Source of the DNA: Methanolobus psychrotolerans
Lineage (GTDB): Archaea > Halobacteriota > Methanosarcinia > Methanosarcinales > Methanosarcinaceae
DNA: 64,000 nucleotides
Reading direction: 5' to 3'
NCBI RefSeq assembly: GCF_002243045.1
Contig: NZ_MBKP01000018.1
Coordinates: 1-64,000 of the forward strand
Shown: positions 16,700 to 25,334 of the stretch, one piece after another
Layout of the letters: each line of letters opens with the position of its first letter
Position numbering within the stretch: position 1 is the stretch's first letter
Translations under genes and position numbers: made by a program
The notes under the pieces: generated by a model
The model's database searches: none
What the model was told of the DNA's origin: nothing
Seen by the model: the letters and a program-made list of their open reading frames with translations, nothing else

Positions 16700-17346
16700 G
16701 CTTTCACCTTTTGTGTACTTGTAAGGGAAGTATCCAGCAGATCAGGTCTTGACTTTTCAATAGCTGTGATAACCATAGCTGTGATGAGACCTTCACCGAT
16801 GAATCCAATTATCAGGTGGTAAAGCCCCATTGCTGCAAGTCCTGCCATCAGAGGGAACGTGCCTGCAATGGCCATCTCAACGGCACATACAATAGCAGAT
16901 ATGAACAATCCAAGCCATGCACCAACAAAGGCTGCCGTTTTAATTCCTGCCTTGTTTTTTAGAACCACAAAAGTGTAGTATCCTATATAACCGGAAATGA
17001 CACCCATGTTCAGGATGTTGACACCCATTGTTGTTATGCCGCCGTCACCAAAGACAAAACCCTGGACAAGAAGCACAAGTGTAAGTACAAGAACACCGGC
17101 CATAGGACTTCCAAATATAATAGCAACAAGAGTCGCACCAACCATGTGCCCACTTGTTCCCATACCTATGGGAATGTTGAGTGCCTGTATGGCAAATATT
17201 CCTGCAGCAAGTGCCGCCAGAATAGGTACTTTCATGTCATCAAGATCTTTCCTGGCCCATTTAAGGGACATAAATATAAAAGGCAGGGCAATCAGCCAGT
17301 AGACTATTGCCTGACTCATGGGTACAAATGAATCGGGTATATGCAT
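16696..17346 (-). CDS. cbiM: ECF transporter substrate-specific subunit (CbiM/NikM)
   Basis: A 216-residue membrane protein that binds the metal ion. It starts MHIPDSFV; in known structures the N-terminal amine and His2 form part of the metal site, so this start must be exact. A second histidine is in GMGTSGHMVGATLVAI. About six hydrophobic spans are visible. Cobalt and nickel forms cannot be told apart safely from the sequence. The promoter region is shared with the divergent radical SAM gene. Confidence 0.9.
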   Translation of the reverse strand: MHIPDSFVPMSQAIVYWLIALPFIFMSLKWARKDLDDMKVPILAALAAGIFAIQALNIPIGMGTSGHMVGATLVAIIFGSPMAGVLVLTLVLLVQGFVFGDGGITTMGVNILNMGVISGYIGYYTFVVLKNKAGIKTAAFVGAWLGLFISAIVCAVEMAIAGTFPLMAGLAAMGLYHLIIGFIGEGLITAMVITAIEKSRPDLLDTSLTSTQKVKA

Positions 17347-17538
17347 TTTAAGTCCTCATAAAGTTATAAGTATCAATATGAAAATTGAAGCTTTTCGTAA
17401 CACTTGTGAATACGTAATAAGAACTATATATATGTAATGAACTAAGAATATGATAAATCGTATTACATAACAGAGGATTTACAAAACCAAGATATATAAA
17501 AGAGAAAGTGATAGAACAAATAAAACGGATGAAACTAT

Positions 17539-18513
17539 ATGGCAAAATATTCCCCCCTTATTGCCGCAAAGGCCGTCTGGCAGATGCGGATAAGAAAACG
17601 TCCTTTTGTCCTGTCCCACGCCATCAACTCCCGATGCAACATGAAATGCTCTTTTTGCGAATACTGGAAAACTGATGGCAAAGAAATGGAACTACACGAC
17701 ATATTTAAACTCCTTGAAGAAGCAAGAGCTTTTGGAATACTTGTATACAATGCATGGACAGTAGAACCACTGCTTAGAAATGACCTGCCAGAAATACTTG
17801 AACATGCGAAACAGCTTGGTATGATGACTTCGCTCATAACCAATGGGCTTTTGCTGGAGAAGAGGATAGATGAATTGAAGAACCTAGATTACCTTTCCGT
17901 ATCAGTAGACGGAACAACCAGCTATGAGGAAATAAGGGGAATAAACCTGAACAGGATAATGCCGGGGATAATAAAAGCAAAGAGCATCATCAAAAATCCA
18001 CTCCTGATGAACTGCGTGATCAGTGGCAAGAACCTTGATGATATCGAAGAACTCATCACCATGGCAAAGGACATTGATGTGAAAATTTCATTTGAACCTA
18101 TGTATGAGTTCCAGGGAATCGGAGAAGACACATGGAACAATATGGGAATCAGGGAGATGGATAAATATCACAGGACCGTGGAGAGAATAATCGAAATGAA
18201 AAAGGAAGGTTACCCAATCATCAATTCTTATACGTACCTAAAAATGGTCCGGGACCTGAAGACAGAATTTGTGTGCCATGCAAATGACATAATACTGGAT
18301 GTAACTGCAGATGGAAGTATTGAGAACTGCAGGGTTCACCGTAACCCCATAGGTCATATCAGTGAAGGAATTGGAACGGTGTGGGAGAAAACAAAAAAAG
18401 TCCGGAAGGATACAGCACACAATTGCCGTAAATGCCTTTTTTTTGGTTATGTCGAGAACAGCCTGATGTACAATTTCAATCTGGAAGTTGCACAAAATTA
18501 CGAATGGATGTAA
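17539..18513 (+). CDS. Radical SAM protein of unknown substrate
   Basis: A 324-residue protein with the canonical CxxxCxxC cluster motif (Cys33, Cys37, Cys40 in RCNMKCSFCEYW), which binds the [4Fe-4S] cluster that cleaves SAM. The radical SAM barrel continues with LVYNAWTVEPLLRNDLPEIL and SVSVDGTTSYEEIRG. A short Cys-containing C-terminal region (ENCRVHRNP and NCRKCLFFGY) resembles a reduced SPASM domain that could bind an auxiliary cluster. The layout resembles the HpnH/MoaA-like group, but I cannot name a substrate. A TATA box (AGATATATAAAAG) lies at about 17489-17501. It stands alone, divergent from cbiM. Confidence 0.82.
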   Translation: MAKYSPLIAAKAVWQMRIRKRPFVLSHAINSRCNMKCSFCEYWKTDGKEMELHDIFKLLEEARAFGILVYNAWTVEPLLRNDLPEILEHAKQLGMMTSLITNGLLLEKRIDELKNLDYLSVSVDGTTSYEEIRGINLNRIMPGIIKAKSIIKNPLLMNCVISGKNLDDIEELITMAKDIDVKISFEPMYEFQGIGEDTWNNMGIREMDKYHRTVERIIEMKKEGYPIINSYTYLKMVRDLKTEFVCHANDIILDVTADGSIENCRVHRNPIGHISEGIGTVWEKTKKVRKDTAHNCRKCLFFGYVENSLMYNFNLEVAQNYEWM

Positions 18514-18589
18514 CGTCTGCCAGGATAAAATTGACATGCGATACTTTTAATATATTAACACCACAAATTATAATTAAAAGGTATTATCT

Positions 18590-19216
18590 ATGTCCGGCAA
18601 TCAGAAACGCAGACCCTCATCATTTTTTATCTTGTACACAATACTGGTTTTCCTGTCCTTTACAGGCCTTGCAGGTGCGGAAGTAATTATAGGCATTTCT
18701 CCGGAAAAGACCAGCGTAAACGAAGGAGAAAGTTTTACACTTTCAATCACGATTGAGTCAGATGTAAACGTGTCCGGAGCTGAACTTGAACTGTTATTTG
18801 ATCCGGCACTTGTCAATATAACAACTATTGTAGAAGGCAGCTTTTTTAAACAGGGAGGAAAAAGCACAATATTTTCAAGAGGAAGCATTAACAATGAGCT
18901 TGGTACTGTTACCGGCATATATTCAGTCATAATGGGAAATGACATGCTTCTTAAACCCAGCACCTTTGCAACCGTCACCCTCATTTCAAAAAACACTGCA
19001 GGAATCACAGACATAGAACTGAGGAACGTGGTCATCACCAATTCTGCAGGAGAAAGCCTGCAAGTAACAGTTAAAAATGCAAAAGTAATTGTTGGTGATG
19101 TAACAGCTGTTGCAGCCAACCAGGACGATGCAGAAAAAGAGAGTAAACAGTCAGGACAGAACAGCCTTATACCCCTAGCATTTGCAATGATGTGCCTTTA
19201 TTTTACACGAAAATGA
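18590..19216 (+). CDS. Membrane-anchored surface protein with a cohesin domain
   Basis: A 208-residue protein. A basic N-terminus and hydrophobic core (SFFILYTILVFLSFTGLAGA) form a signal peptide ending near residue 32. The rest is a single cohesin-type beta sandwich: ISPEKTSVNEGESFTLSITI, GAELELLFDPALVNI and NTAGITDIELRNVVI follow the family pattern. A linker rich in charged residues leads to a short hydrophobic anchor (LIPLAFAMMCLYF) with TRK at the end. Cohesins bind dockerins; no dockerin gene was seen in this window, so the partner must be elsewhere or the domain is used for another contact. Confidence 0.8.
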   Translation: MSGNQKRRPSSFFILYTILVFLSFTGLAGAEVIIGISPEKTSVNEGESFTLSITIESDVNVSGAELELLFDPALVNITTIVEGSFFKQGGKSTIFSRGSINNELGTVTGIYSVIMGNDMLLKPSTFATVTLISKNTAGITDIELRNVVITNSAGESLQVTVKNAKVIVGDVTAVAANQDDAEKESKQSGQNSLIPLAFAMMCLYFTRK

Positions 19217-19240
19217 AACAGGTTTTAGGATCGATGGCAT

Positions 19241-20020
19241 TTAGCGGCCACCTATAATTCCTATCCTGATATCATTCCCATTGTTCAAATGCAGCAATTT
19301 GGAAGCACTTCCCTGATTTACCGCTATCTCGAAAAAACCATGGCTCCCAATGAGCGATAGCATTCTTCCTTTTGGTACTTCACCATATGTTATCAAAAAA
19401 GGCATCTGCCTTCCTGCGATTGAAAGAATGGTTCCCGGAAGTATATTTTTGTGAATATGTTCCTGAAGAATATTAGTAACAATATTACCAAATTCATCCA
19501 CATATATTACCTTTGCCTCTATGAAGTCCTTTTGTATAACAGAACCTGAAAAATCAAGTCCTATATATTGATCTGTAATCCTACCAATGTCCTGAAGACC
19601 CATTCCCCCTGATATATGAGCAGCTATCGGGGCAAAAATATCTCTGCCGTGGAAAGTAGAGGAAACATCGTTCAAAATCTCATTATTTGTAATTTCGAAA
19701 ACCTCTGCATCCCCAAGAAGAGTCGCTGCAGGAATAAGAACACCATTATCAGGACCTATCAAATAATGCCCTCCGGCACGTATAGCTATAGCTTTTCTCT
19801 CAGTACCCACGGCAGGATCGATTACAGCAACATGAATCGTCCCCGGTGGAAAATATTTAACTACCGAAAACAGTGCAAATGCACCTGCTCTGATGTCTAT
19901 AGGTGGTATCGAATGAGTGACATCTACAATTGTTACATCTGGATTGATACTGAGTATTACACCTTTCATGGATGCAGGATAAATGGAGCCAAAATCTGTT
20001 GTAAGAGTAATTATAGACAT
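19241..20020 (-). CDS. SAM hydroxide adenosyltransferase (DUF62 family)
   Basis: A 259-residue enzyme that uses hydroxide to cleave S-adenosylmethionine to adenosine and methionine. Family marks: opening LTTDFGSIYPASMKGVI, THSIPPIDIRAGAFAL, VIDPAVGTERKAIAIR, LIGPDNGVL, STFHGRDIFAPIAAHI and VDEFGNIVTNI. The ATG at 20020 is chosen because the conserved strand begins at once; a longer frame from 20065 adds only a non-conserved, Asn/Lys-rich lead. It is convergent with the cohesin gene. The biological role of the reaction is unclear. Confidence 0.9.
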   Translation of the reverse strand: MSIITLTTDFGSIYPASMKGVILSINPDVTIVDVTHSIPPIDIRAGAFALFSVVKYFPPGTIHVAVIDPAVGTERKAIAIRAGGHYLIGPDNGVLIPAATLLGDAEVFEITNNEILNDVSSTFHGRDIFAPIAAHISGGMGLQDIGRITDQYIGLDFSGSVIQKDFIEAKVIYVDEFGNIVTNILQEHIHKNILPGTILSIAGRQMPFLITYGEVPKGRMLSLIGSHGFFEIAVNQGSASKLLHLNNGNDIRIGIIGGR

Positions 20021-20109
20021 GAATACATTTTTGCAATTTTTAGTATAAGAGATAGATGGAAACAAACATACTTTCCATAGATAGTAAATTAGAAAAATAA
20101 AGACAAGAG

Positions 20110-20154
20110 AATTTAAAAAATGTAAAAGGAAAAAGTAATGCCAGAGGCATTACT
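20110..20154 (-). terminator. Terminator overlapping the thiC stop codon
   Basis: On the minus strand a 9-bp stem (AGTAATGCC/GGCATTACT, 20134-20142 with 20146-20154, loop of three) includes the thiC stop codon and is followed by a long T-rich tail (complement of 20112-20133). Confidence 0.65.
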
Positions 20155-21436
20155 TGCAAAGGTCGTAGTTCTGGTTGACGATCTTGAGTGCGCAGAAGTC
20201 ACCGCACATAGTACATGCATCTTCATCACCAGGTGCTCTGCTGTTCCTGACACTCCTTGCAAGTTCTGGATCGAGTGCCAGCTTGTACATGCCCTCCCAG
20301 TCGAGTTTTGCGCGTGCCCTGCCCATTGCAAGGTCAACGTCACGGCTTTCCTTGTACTTTACCATGTCACCGACGTGAGCTGCAATCCTTGATGTCTTGA
20401 CACCCTCAATAACGTCTTCGAGATTTGGAAGTGCAAGGTGTTCTGCTGGTGTTACATAGCAGAGGAAGTCACAACCTGCTGCTGCGGAAGTTGCGGCACC
20501 GATAGCTGTTACGATGTGATCACGGCCTGCACCGATGTCAGATACAAGAGGACCGAGCATGTAGAATGGTTTTCCATCGCTCATTGCCTTCATGAGCTTG
20601 ACATTCATTTCTACCTGGTCCAGTGGTACGTGACCCGGACCTTCTACGATTACCTGAAGATCATATTTGTCATGTGCTTTCTGTGCGCATTCGGAGTTGA
20701 TGATGAGTTCCTGGACCTGTGCCCTGTCGGTTGCGTCGTGGATAGCGCCGGCACGCATTCCATTACCTGTTGAGAGGGTAACTTCGTGCTCCTTGAGGAT
20801 CTCACATAGATAATCGAACTCTGCATATAGTGGGTTTTCCTTTTCATTGTGGAGCATCCATGTGCTCATGAATGCACCGCCGCGGGAACAGAGACCACCA
20901 TATCTGCCATGTGCCTTCAGCCTGTCAAGTACAATGTTGTTGACACCTGTGTGGATAGCCATGAAGTTCGTACCGAGCTTTGCCTGCTCCTCGGTTGCAT
21001 ACCAGAGGTCATCTTCTGTCATGTGAACAATGGAACCATCTCTCTTTGCTGCAGTGATGAATGCCTGATAGAGTGGTACTGAACCTACTGGAAGGGAGAT
21101 CGCATCACATACCTTTTTCCTGATACCGAGGAAGTCCCCACCGGTTCCAAGCTCCATAAGTGTGTCTGCACCTGCTGCCTCTGCTGCCTTTGCCTTTGTA
21201 ACTTCCATTTCCTCATCAACGATATCTGATGATGCTCCAATTGATGCATTGACCTTTGTCCTTAAGCCTTCACCGATACCACATATCCTGATATCCCTGT
21301 AAGGAGTCATTGGGATTACAATTCTGCCTGCAGCAATTCCACGCCTTATGAACTCAGGGTCTTTGCCTTCGTTCTTGGCAACAATCTTCATTTCTTCTGT
21401 AATCTGACCATTTTTTGCATCTGTTACTATTGTCAT
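20150..21436 (-). CDS. thiC: Phosphomethylpyrimidine synthase ThiC (or ThiC-like BzaF)
   Basis: A 428-residue non-canonical radical SAM enzyme. ThiC turns aminoimidazole ribotide into the pyrimidine of thiamine. Visible family blocks are IRICGIGEGLRTKVNASIG, LMELGTGGDFLGIRK, GVNNIVLDRLKAHGRYGG, SRGGAFMSTWMLHN, VIVEGPGHVPLDQVEMN and PFYMLGPLVSDIGAGRDHI. The cluster motif near the C-terminus is CTMCGDFC, one residue shorter than the bacterial CX2CX4C. It lacks the N-terminal ThiC-associated domain. The close homologue BzaF makes 5-hydroxybenzimidazole for cobamides, which Methanosarcina relatives contain, so BzaF is a real alternative. The ATG at 21436 follows AGAGGT at good spacing. Confidence 0.85.
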   Translation of the reverse strand: MTIVTDAKNGQITEEMKIVAKNEGKDPEFIRRGIAAGRIVIPMTPYRDIRICGIGEGLRTKVNASIGASSDIVDEEMEVTKAKAAEAAGADTLMELGTGGDFLGIRKKVCDAISLPVGSVPLYQAFITAAKRDGSIVHMTEDDLWYATEEQAKLGTNFMAIHTGVNNIVLDRLKAHGRYGGLCSRGGAFMSTWMLHNEKENPLYAEFDYLCEILKEHEVTLSTGNGMRAGAIHDATDRAQVQELIINSECAQKAHDKYDLQVIVEGPGHVPLDQVEMNVKLMKAMSDGKPFYMLGPLVSDIGAGRDHIVTAIGAATSAAAGCDFLCYVTPAEHLALPNLEDVIEGVKTSRIAAHVGDMVKYKESRDVDLAMGRARAKLDWEGMYKLALDPELARSVRNSRAPGDEDACTMCGDFCALKIVNQNYDLCK

Positions 21437-21477
21437 TGTATATACCTCTGTGTTTGATTGTACCATACAAGAACTAA

Positions 21478-21533
21478 ATCGTATATAACATTTGTCAAAA
21501 AATTAACTTGAGATAAAGTCAAGTTAACTTGAC
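21478..21533 (-). promoter_or_regulatory. thiC promoter with palindromic operators
   Basis: On the minus strand the TATA box (TTATATAC) is the complement of about 21480-21488, predicting a start near 21455. Directly upstream lies a perfect 16-bp palindrome, GTCAAGTTAACTTGAC (21518-21533). An imperfect second copy spans 21494-21512 (GTCAA, AT-rich centre, TTAACTTGAG). Two copies of one dyad next to the TATA/BRE element suggest a dimeric regulator. An archaeal thiamine regulator (ThiR type) is a candidate by context only. Confidence 0.55.
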
Positions 21534-21738
21534 AGAGAGGGATTTTCAAAATATAATAGATTATATCTGCACATAAATGTAACAGATAAACAGTATTTGA
21601 AGGCATGATACCAATAATACCCAGAAGAGGGATAAAATATTCCTGATGCACTTAACAACTAAAGTTGCTTTTGTTTAATAAAAGAAGAGGGTTGATCAAG
21701 AAGGATGAAAGACAAGAAAGATAAAAAATACCCAATGA

Positions 21739-22659
21739 TCAGTCTTTTTTGTCTTCACTCATATTCCTGAGCATACGCATGTTCTCCCTGTGAAGGGATA
21801 CAACAAGGTCGCTCAGCATTCCAAAAACAAACATCTGGAAACCTGCGATAATAAGCAGGGTAGTAAAAATGCTCAGGGGAATACGTGTTACACCCTGGAT
21901 CCACTGGATTACGACATAAGTACCAACTACCAATCCAGATGCAATAAAAGCCCCGCCAATTATACCAAAATAGAACATCGGATTGTGAAGCTTTGCCATT
22001 TTGTAAATAGTAGAACCAATCCTGAAACCATCCTGCAGGGGATTCAGCTTAGTTGCACCACCTGAGTGTCTAGCAAGATATGTAGTCGGAACTTCCAGTA
22101 TCTTCAGATCATTTTTTACACTTTCGATAGTAATCTCGGATTCAACCTCAAACCCGGATTTTTTCAAATTAAATGACTTTATGGCTTTTTGGTTAAATGC
22201 CCTGTACCCTGTGAGAATATCATTAAGCCATACACCATAGGCCATCCCGAACATCTTATTGATTATCTTATTGCCTATCAGATTGAGCCTTGTGAATGCA
22301 CCCCTCTCAAAATTTGCCATCCTGTCACCCATTACATGGTCTGCCCTGCCGTCAAGAACCGGACCTAGAATTGCATGCACATCCCGGGCAAGATTTGTAC
22401 CATCACCATCTGCCATTACAACGTAGTCTTCTGAAATAAGCTCAAAGGCCTGTTTTATTGCCTGCCCCTTTCCCTTACCTGTCTGGACTACAACTCTGGC
22501 ACCTTCAGCTTCTGCGATCTGACGTGTACTGTCCTTGCTGTTTCCATCCATAACAAGTATATTATCAAAGCCTTCTGACCGGAAGTCCCTGATTACCTGC
22601 CCGATGGTAGCCTCTTCGTTAAGAACGGGCAATAAAATACAGACATTATCGTTTGTCAT
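21739..22659 (-). CDS. aglJ: Dolichyl-phosphate glycosyltransferase, AglJ-like
   Basis: A 306-residue family 2 glycosyltransferase. The catalytic GT-A domain begins VCILLPVLNEEATIGQVI and carries VMADGDGTN as the DxD-type metal site and the LTGYRAFNQKA acceptor loop. Two C-terminal membrane spans (FGIIGGAFIASGLVVGTYVV and LSIFTTLLIIAGFQMFVFGM) place it at the membrane. This layout matches AglJ, which adds the first sugar to dolichol phosphate for N-glycosylation of S-layer and archaellin proteins. Fits the many Asn-X-Ser/Thr sequons in the surface proteins here. Symbol given on overall resemblance. Confidence 0.75.
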   Translation of the reverse strand: MTNDNVCILLPVLNEEATIGQVIRDFRSEGFDNILVMDGNSKDSTRQIAEAEGARVVVQTGKGKGQAIKQAFELISEDYVVMADGDGTNLARDVHAILGPVLDGRADHVMGDRMANFERGAFTRLNLIGNKIINKMFGMAYGVWLNDILTGYRAFNQKAIKSFNLKKSGFEVESEITIESVKNDLKILEVPTTYLARHSGGATKLNPLQDGFRIGSTIYKMAKLHNPMFYFGIIGGAFIASGLVVGTYVVIQWIQGVTRIPLSIFTTLLIIAGFQMFVFGMLSDLVVSLHRENMRMLRNMSEDKKD

Positions 22660-22685
22660 CTTAAGATAAATAGAAATAAAAGGTC

Positions 22686-23237
22686 TTAAAGCAGACCCAT
22701 ACTGTCAAGCTGCTGCCTTACGACTTCAACGCCCTGCTCACAATTCTCAGGAGATTTTCCGCCGGTGACCACAAGCTTTCCGGAACTGAAAATAAGTACT
22801 ACGACCTTAGGATCATCTATACGGTAAACAAGACCCGGGAACTGCTCCGGCTCATATTCGATGTTCTCAAGACCAAGACCTATAGCAATAGCATTGAGAT
22901 TCAGTACTGCCTTAAGGTCTGCGGAAGCGACAATGTTCTGAACAGTTATATCAGGGTTATCGAGTGTCTTAATTCCAATGCCATTGAGTTTTTTGGCCAT
23001 GTTGCCTATGACAGTGTGAACATCAGCCACATTCTTTGCACCGGTACATACTACCTTACCAGAAGTGAATACCAAAAATGCGGCTTTAGGGTCAGTAACA
23101 CGGTAAACAAGACCAGGGAACTTCTGTTTGTTATATTCGGCGCCCTCAAATTCAGCTTCTATCTTTGTGAGATCGAACTCCTCTGCAAGCTTTGTAGATG
23201 CGACCACATTTTCTATTTTGATGTTGTAATCTGACAT
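22686..23237 (-). CDS. tbp: TATA-box-binding protein
   Basis: A 183-residue general transcription factor made of two imperfect direct repeats of about 90 residues. Each contains the saddle motifs: [18 protein letters not shown] with [10 protein letters not shown] in the first half, and [18 protein letters not shown] with [10 protein letters not shown] in the second. It bends TATA DNA and recruits TFB and RNA polymerase. GAGGATTATACT precedes the ATG. A 135-bp gap separates it from scpB on the same strand. Confidence 0.98.
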   Translation of the reverse strand: MSDYNIKIENVVASTKLAEEFDLTKIEAEFEGAEYNKQKFPGLVYRVTDPKAAFLVFTSGKVVCTGAKNVADVHTVIGNMAKKLNGIGIKTLDNPDITVQNIVASADLKAVLNLNAIAIGLGLENIEYEPEQFPGLVYRIDDPKVVVLIFSSGKLVVTGGKSPENCEQGVEVVRQQLDSMGLL

Positions 23238-23372
23238 AGTATAATCCTCATATTTAAAGCGGGTGGGTTATATTCAACAATTCAGTATATAAACTTATAC
23301 CCTCTCGTTTATATATGTTTTTAAAGAAACCATAAAATGAGAAAAAATTTTGGTTTTATCCCATAAAACTGC

Positions 23373-24485
23373 TTATTTAGAAGTATTTTCAAACATCTTA
23401 AGTCCGTCGATAACAGCATCATATTTACTACATACCCTTTCCAGCAGATTACCCTCCATAGTCCTGTGAGTCGGTATCAGAATATCGGCACCTTCTGAAA
23501 CTTCAACGCCGTCTGTTGAACTGCCATAATCCGGAGCTATTAAAATCCCCGTAGCTGATACGCCCAGCCGCAGGTCACTGACGATGCGCGCAACCATATC
23601 TGTTGCAGGCCGGACCCTCTTGCTTATAACAAGAGCCCTTGATACATACCTTTCCTTGAGGTCGGTTATTGATTTAATACTTGACTCGGCCTTCTCAGGA
23701 TCACCAACATTTTCAAGAAGCCTGACAGAATTGATAAGGTCATCGAATGTAGTGGAACTGACTTCAATGATCTCTCCGTCATAGTATTTGCTCACTTTTT
23801 CAGCATAACCTTTGGAAATGACCAGTTTGTACACATCTTCAAGCTCATCCAGCTCTTCTTCTGTTGGATCGTAGGCATTAATGACCTTGTATTCCCGTAT
23901 GCCGCACATTCCCATCAGGGACTCATACATAGGAGTAACTCCTATGAACCTCCTGCCAAGCCACTTGTTAAGGCCACTCTGCCCACTTTGGAGACGGGAA
24001 AGCTCAATTATTTTCTGTTTAACAAGTTCCGGGTCATTGGATTGAAGACCAAAATAATCCGCAAACATGGTAGTGGTGCGAAGAACCTTGGTCCTTCCAT
24101 GCGGTACAGCCTCTACAAAACCTCTTTCCTTCAGTTCCCTTATGTGATCATAAACAGAGTTGCCCCTCATGTCCACAAGGTCGGACTGGACAAGCGGTTG
24201 ATGATATGCTATCATCGAAAGTGTGCGCAGCATAGGCGCGCTAAGTTCCTTTGGAGCAAGCGGCCTCACCACATCAGTATACTTTGGCTTGACCTGCATA
24301 ACATAGCGCTCACCAAGATCTATTATCTCAATACCTGTCTCCCTTGAAACATACTCCTTTACAAGATCAAGTGCGATAGAAATAACATGTTTCTTTGGCT
24401 TACCCATAAGTTTTCCCAGGGTTGCCGCATCAAGTGCTCCCCCGGCAGCAAAAAGAGCTGCTTCCATAACTTCCCGATCACTCAT
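23373..24485 (-). CDS. scpB: Condensin subunit ScpB with a long C-terminal extension
   Basis: A 370-residue protein. About the first 175 residues are ScpB: two winged-helix domains (MSDREVMEAALFAAGGALD, RTLSMIAYHQPLVQSDL, VYDHIRELKERGFVEAVPHG). They bind the ScpA kleisin and regulate the SMC ring. About 190 further residues, with no family I recognise, follow (from QSGLNKWLGRRFIG), including a coiled or helical part and IAPDYGSSTDGVEVSEG. The ATG at 24485 is chosen since GGGGTG lies nine bases upstream; GTG 24497 is an alternative. Third gene of the smc-scpA-scpB operon. Confidence 0.88.
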   Translation of the reverse strand: MSDREVMEAALFAAGGALDAATLGKLMGKPKKHVISIALDLVKEYVSRETGIEIIDLGERYVMQVKPKYTDVVRPLAPKELSAPMLRTLSMIAYHQPLVQSDLVDMRGNSVYDHIRELKERGFVEAVPHGRTKVLRTTTMFADYFGLQSNDPELVKQKIIELSRLQSGQSGLNKWLGRRFIGVTPMYESLMGMCGIREYKVINAYDPTEEELDELEDVYKLVISKGYAEKVSKYYDGEIIEVSSTTFDDLINSVRLLENVGDPEKAESSIKSITDLKERYVSRALVISKRVRPATDMVARIVSDLRLGVSATGILIAPDYGSSTDGVEVSEGADILIPTHRTMEGNLLERVCSKYDAVIDGLKMFENTSK

Positions 24486-24500
24486 AACTGGTTGCACCCC

Positions 24501-25334
24501 TCAGACAGCTTCATATGCAGCATCTGCCGGATAAACATACAATTCACCAAATAGTTCCTTTTGCATCAACCATACCTTCTTTTCGGTAGCAAGGAAAAGC
24601 AAAGAGATATAAGTCATAATATTCTCAGACCTGTCGTCAGTCATCATATCTGAAAAAAGGACAAATTCATGTTCTTCAAAAGATTTCTTCAACATTGAAC
24701 CCATGTCCCTGACACGCCCCAGTATGTCCTCTTCATGAGCGATACCCAGAACCTCATCTGTTGTCACCGCAGATTTTTCTTCCAGTTTACGGTAGATACT
24801 GCGATCCTTCCTGCGTGTTTCAACTTTTTCTGCTTTGCGCAACTCCAGAATTAGCTCCTGGAGTGTAACCGGACGTGTGGCTCTGCGCCGGATAGGGAGT
24901 TTTGGCACCGGGTACTCATCTATCTCGTAGAAATCCAGTTCATCATCAAGCATCTCAAAGCAGTCATCCACTTCTACTTCCTGAACGATCCCGGTAGATT
25001 TCATGCGTAACAGGATGGATGCATAGAGAAGTGTCCTGCCGGAGATACGAAGATCCATCATCTCCATTACTTCAATACGCTCAAGGAACATGTCTGTAAC
25101 ATTGACAATATCAATATCCCATGGATTGATAGCACCATCCTTTGCAAGATTCATGAGAATTTCCACAGGTTCACTAAGTACGTCTTCGGGAAATGCAAGA
25201 AGAGATTCATCCACACCCAGGCCCCTTAAAGTCTCAACAAACTGCGGATCAATAATGAATAGTGACGAAATATCAGCTACCTGGGCAATGTCGACTGAAC
25301 TAACAATTTCCATTTCTTCTGCTATTTCGTTCAA
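24501..25334 (-). CDS. scpA: Condensin kleisin subunit ScpA
   Basis: A 277-residue kleisin that bridges the SMC heads. It has the family opening EILMNLAKDGAINPWDIDIVNVTDMFL, followed by ISGRTLLYASILLRMKS, and ends in a winged helix (YISLLFLATEKKVWLMQKELFGELYV) for the SMC cap. A stretch of about 35 residues precedes the conserved start. Its ATG overlaps the smc stop by four bases, and its stop is 15 bp before the scpB start, so translation is coupled along the operon. Confidence 0.94.
   Translation of the reverse strand: MNEIAEEMEIVSSVDIAQVADISSLFIIDPQFVETLRGLGVDESLLAFPEDVLSEPVEILMNLAKDGAINPWDIDIVNVTDMFLERIEVMEMMDLRISGRTLLYASILLRMKSTGIVQEVEVDDCFEMLDDELDFYEIDEYPVPKLPIRRRATRPVTLQELILELRKAEKVETRRKDRSIYRKLEEKSAVTTDEVLGIAHEEDILGRVRDMGSMLKKSFEEHEFVLFSDMMTDDRSENIMTYISLLFLATEKKVWLMQKELFGELYVYPADAAYEAV

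Noticed and set aside
17347-17538. Possible NikR-type operator between cbiM and the radical SAM gene
   Set aside because: GTAATA, GTAATG and GTATTAC occur, but spacing and symmetry do not make a convincing dyad in this AT-rich stretch.
21437-21740. TPP riboswitch upstream of thiC
   Set aside because: The TPP core motifs are absent; the signal here is a DNA palindrome near the promoter.
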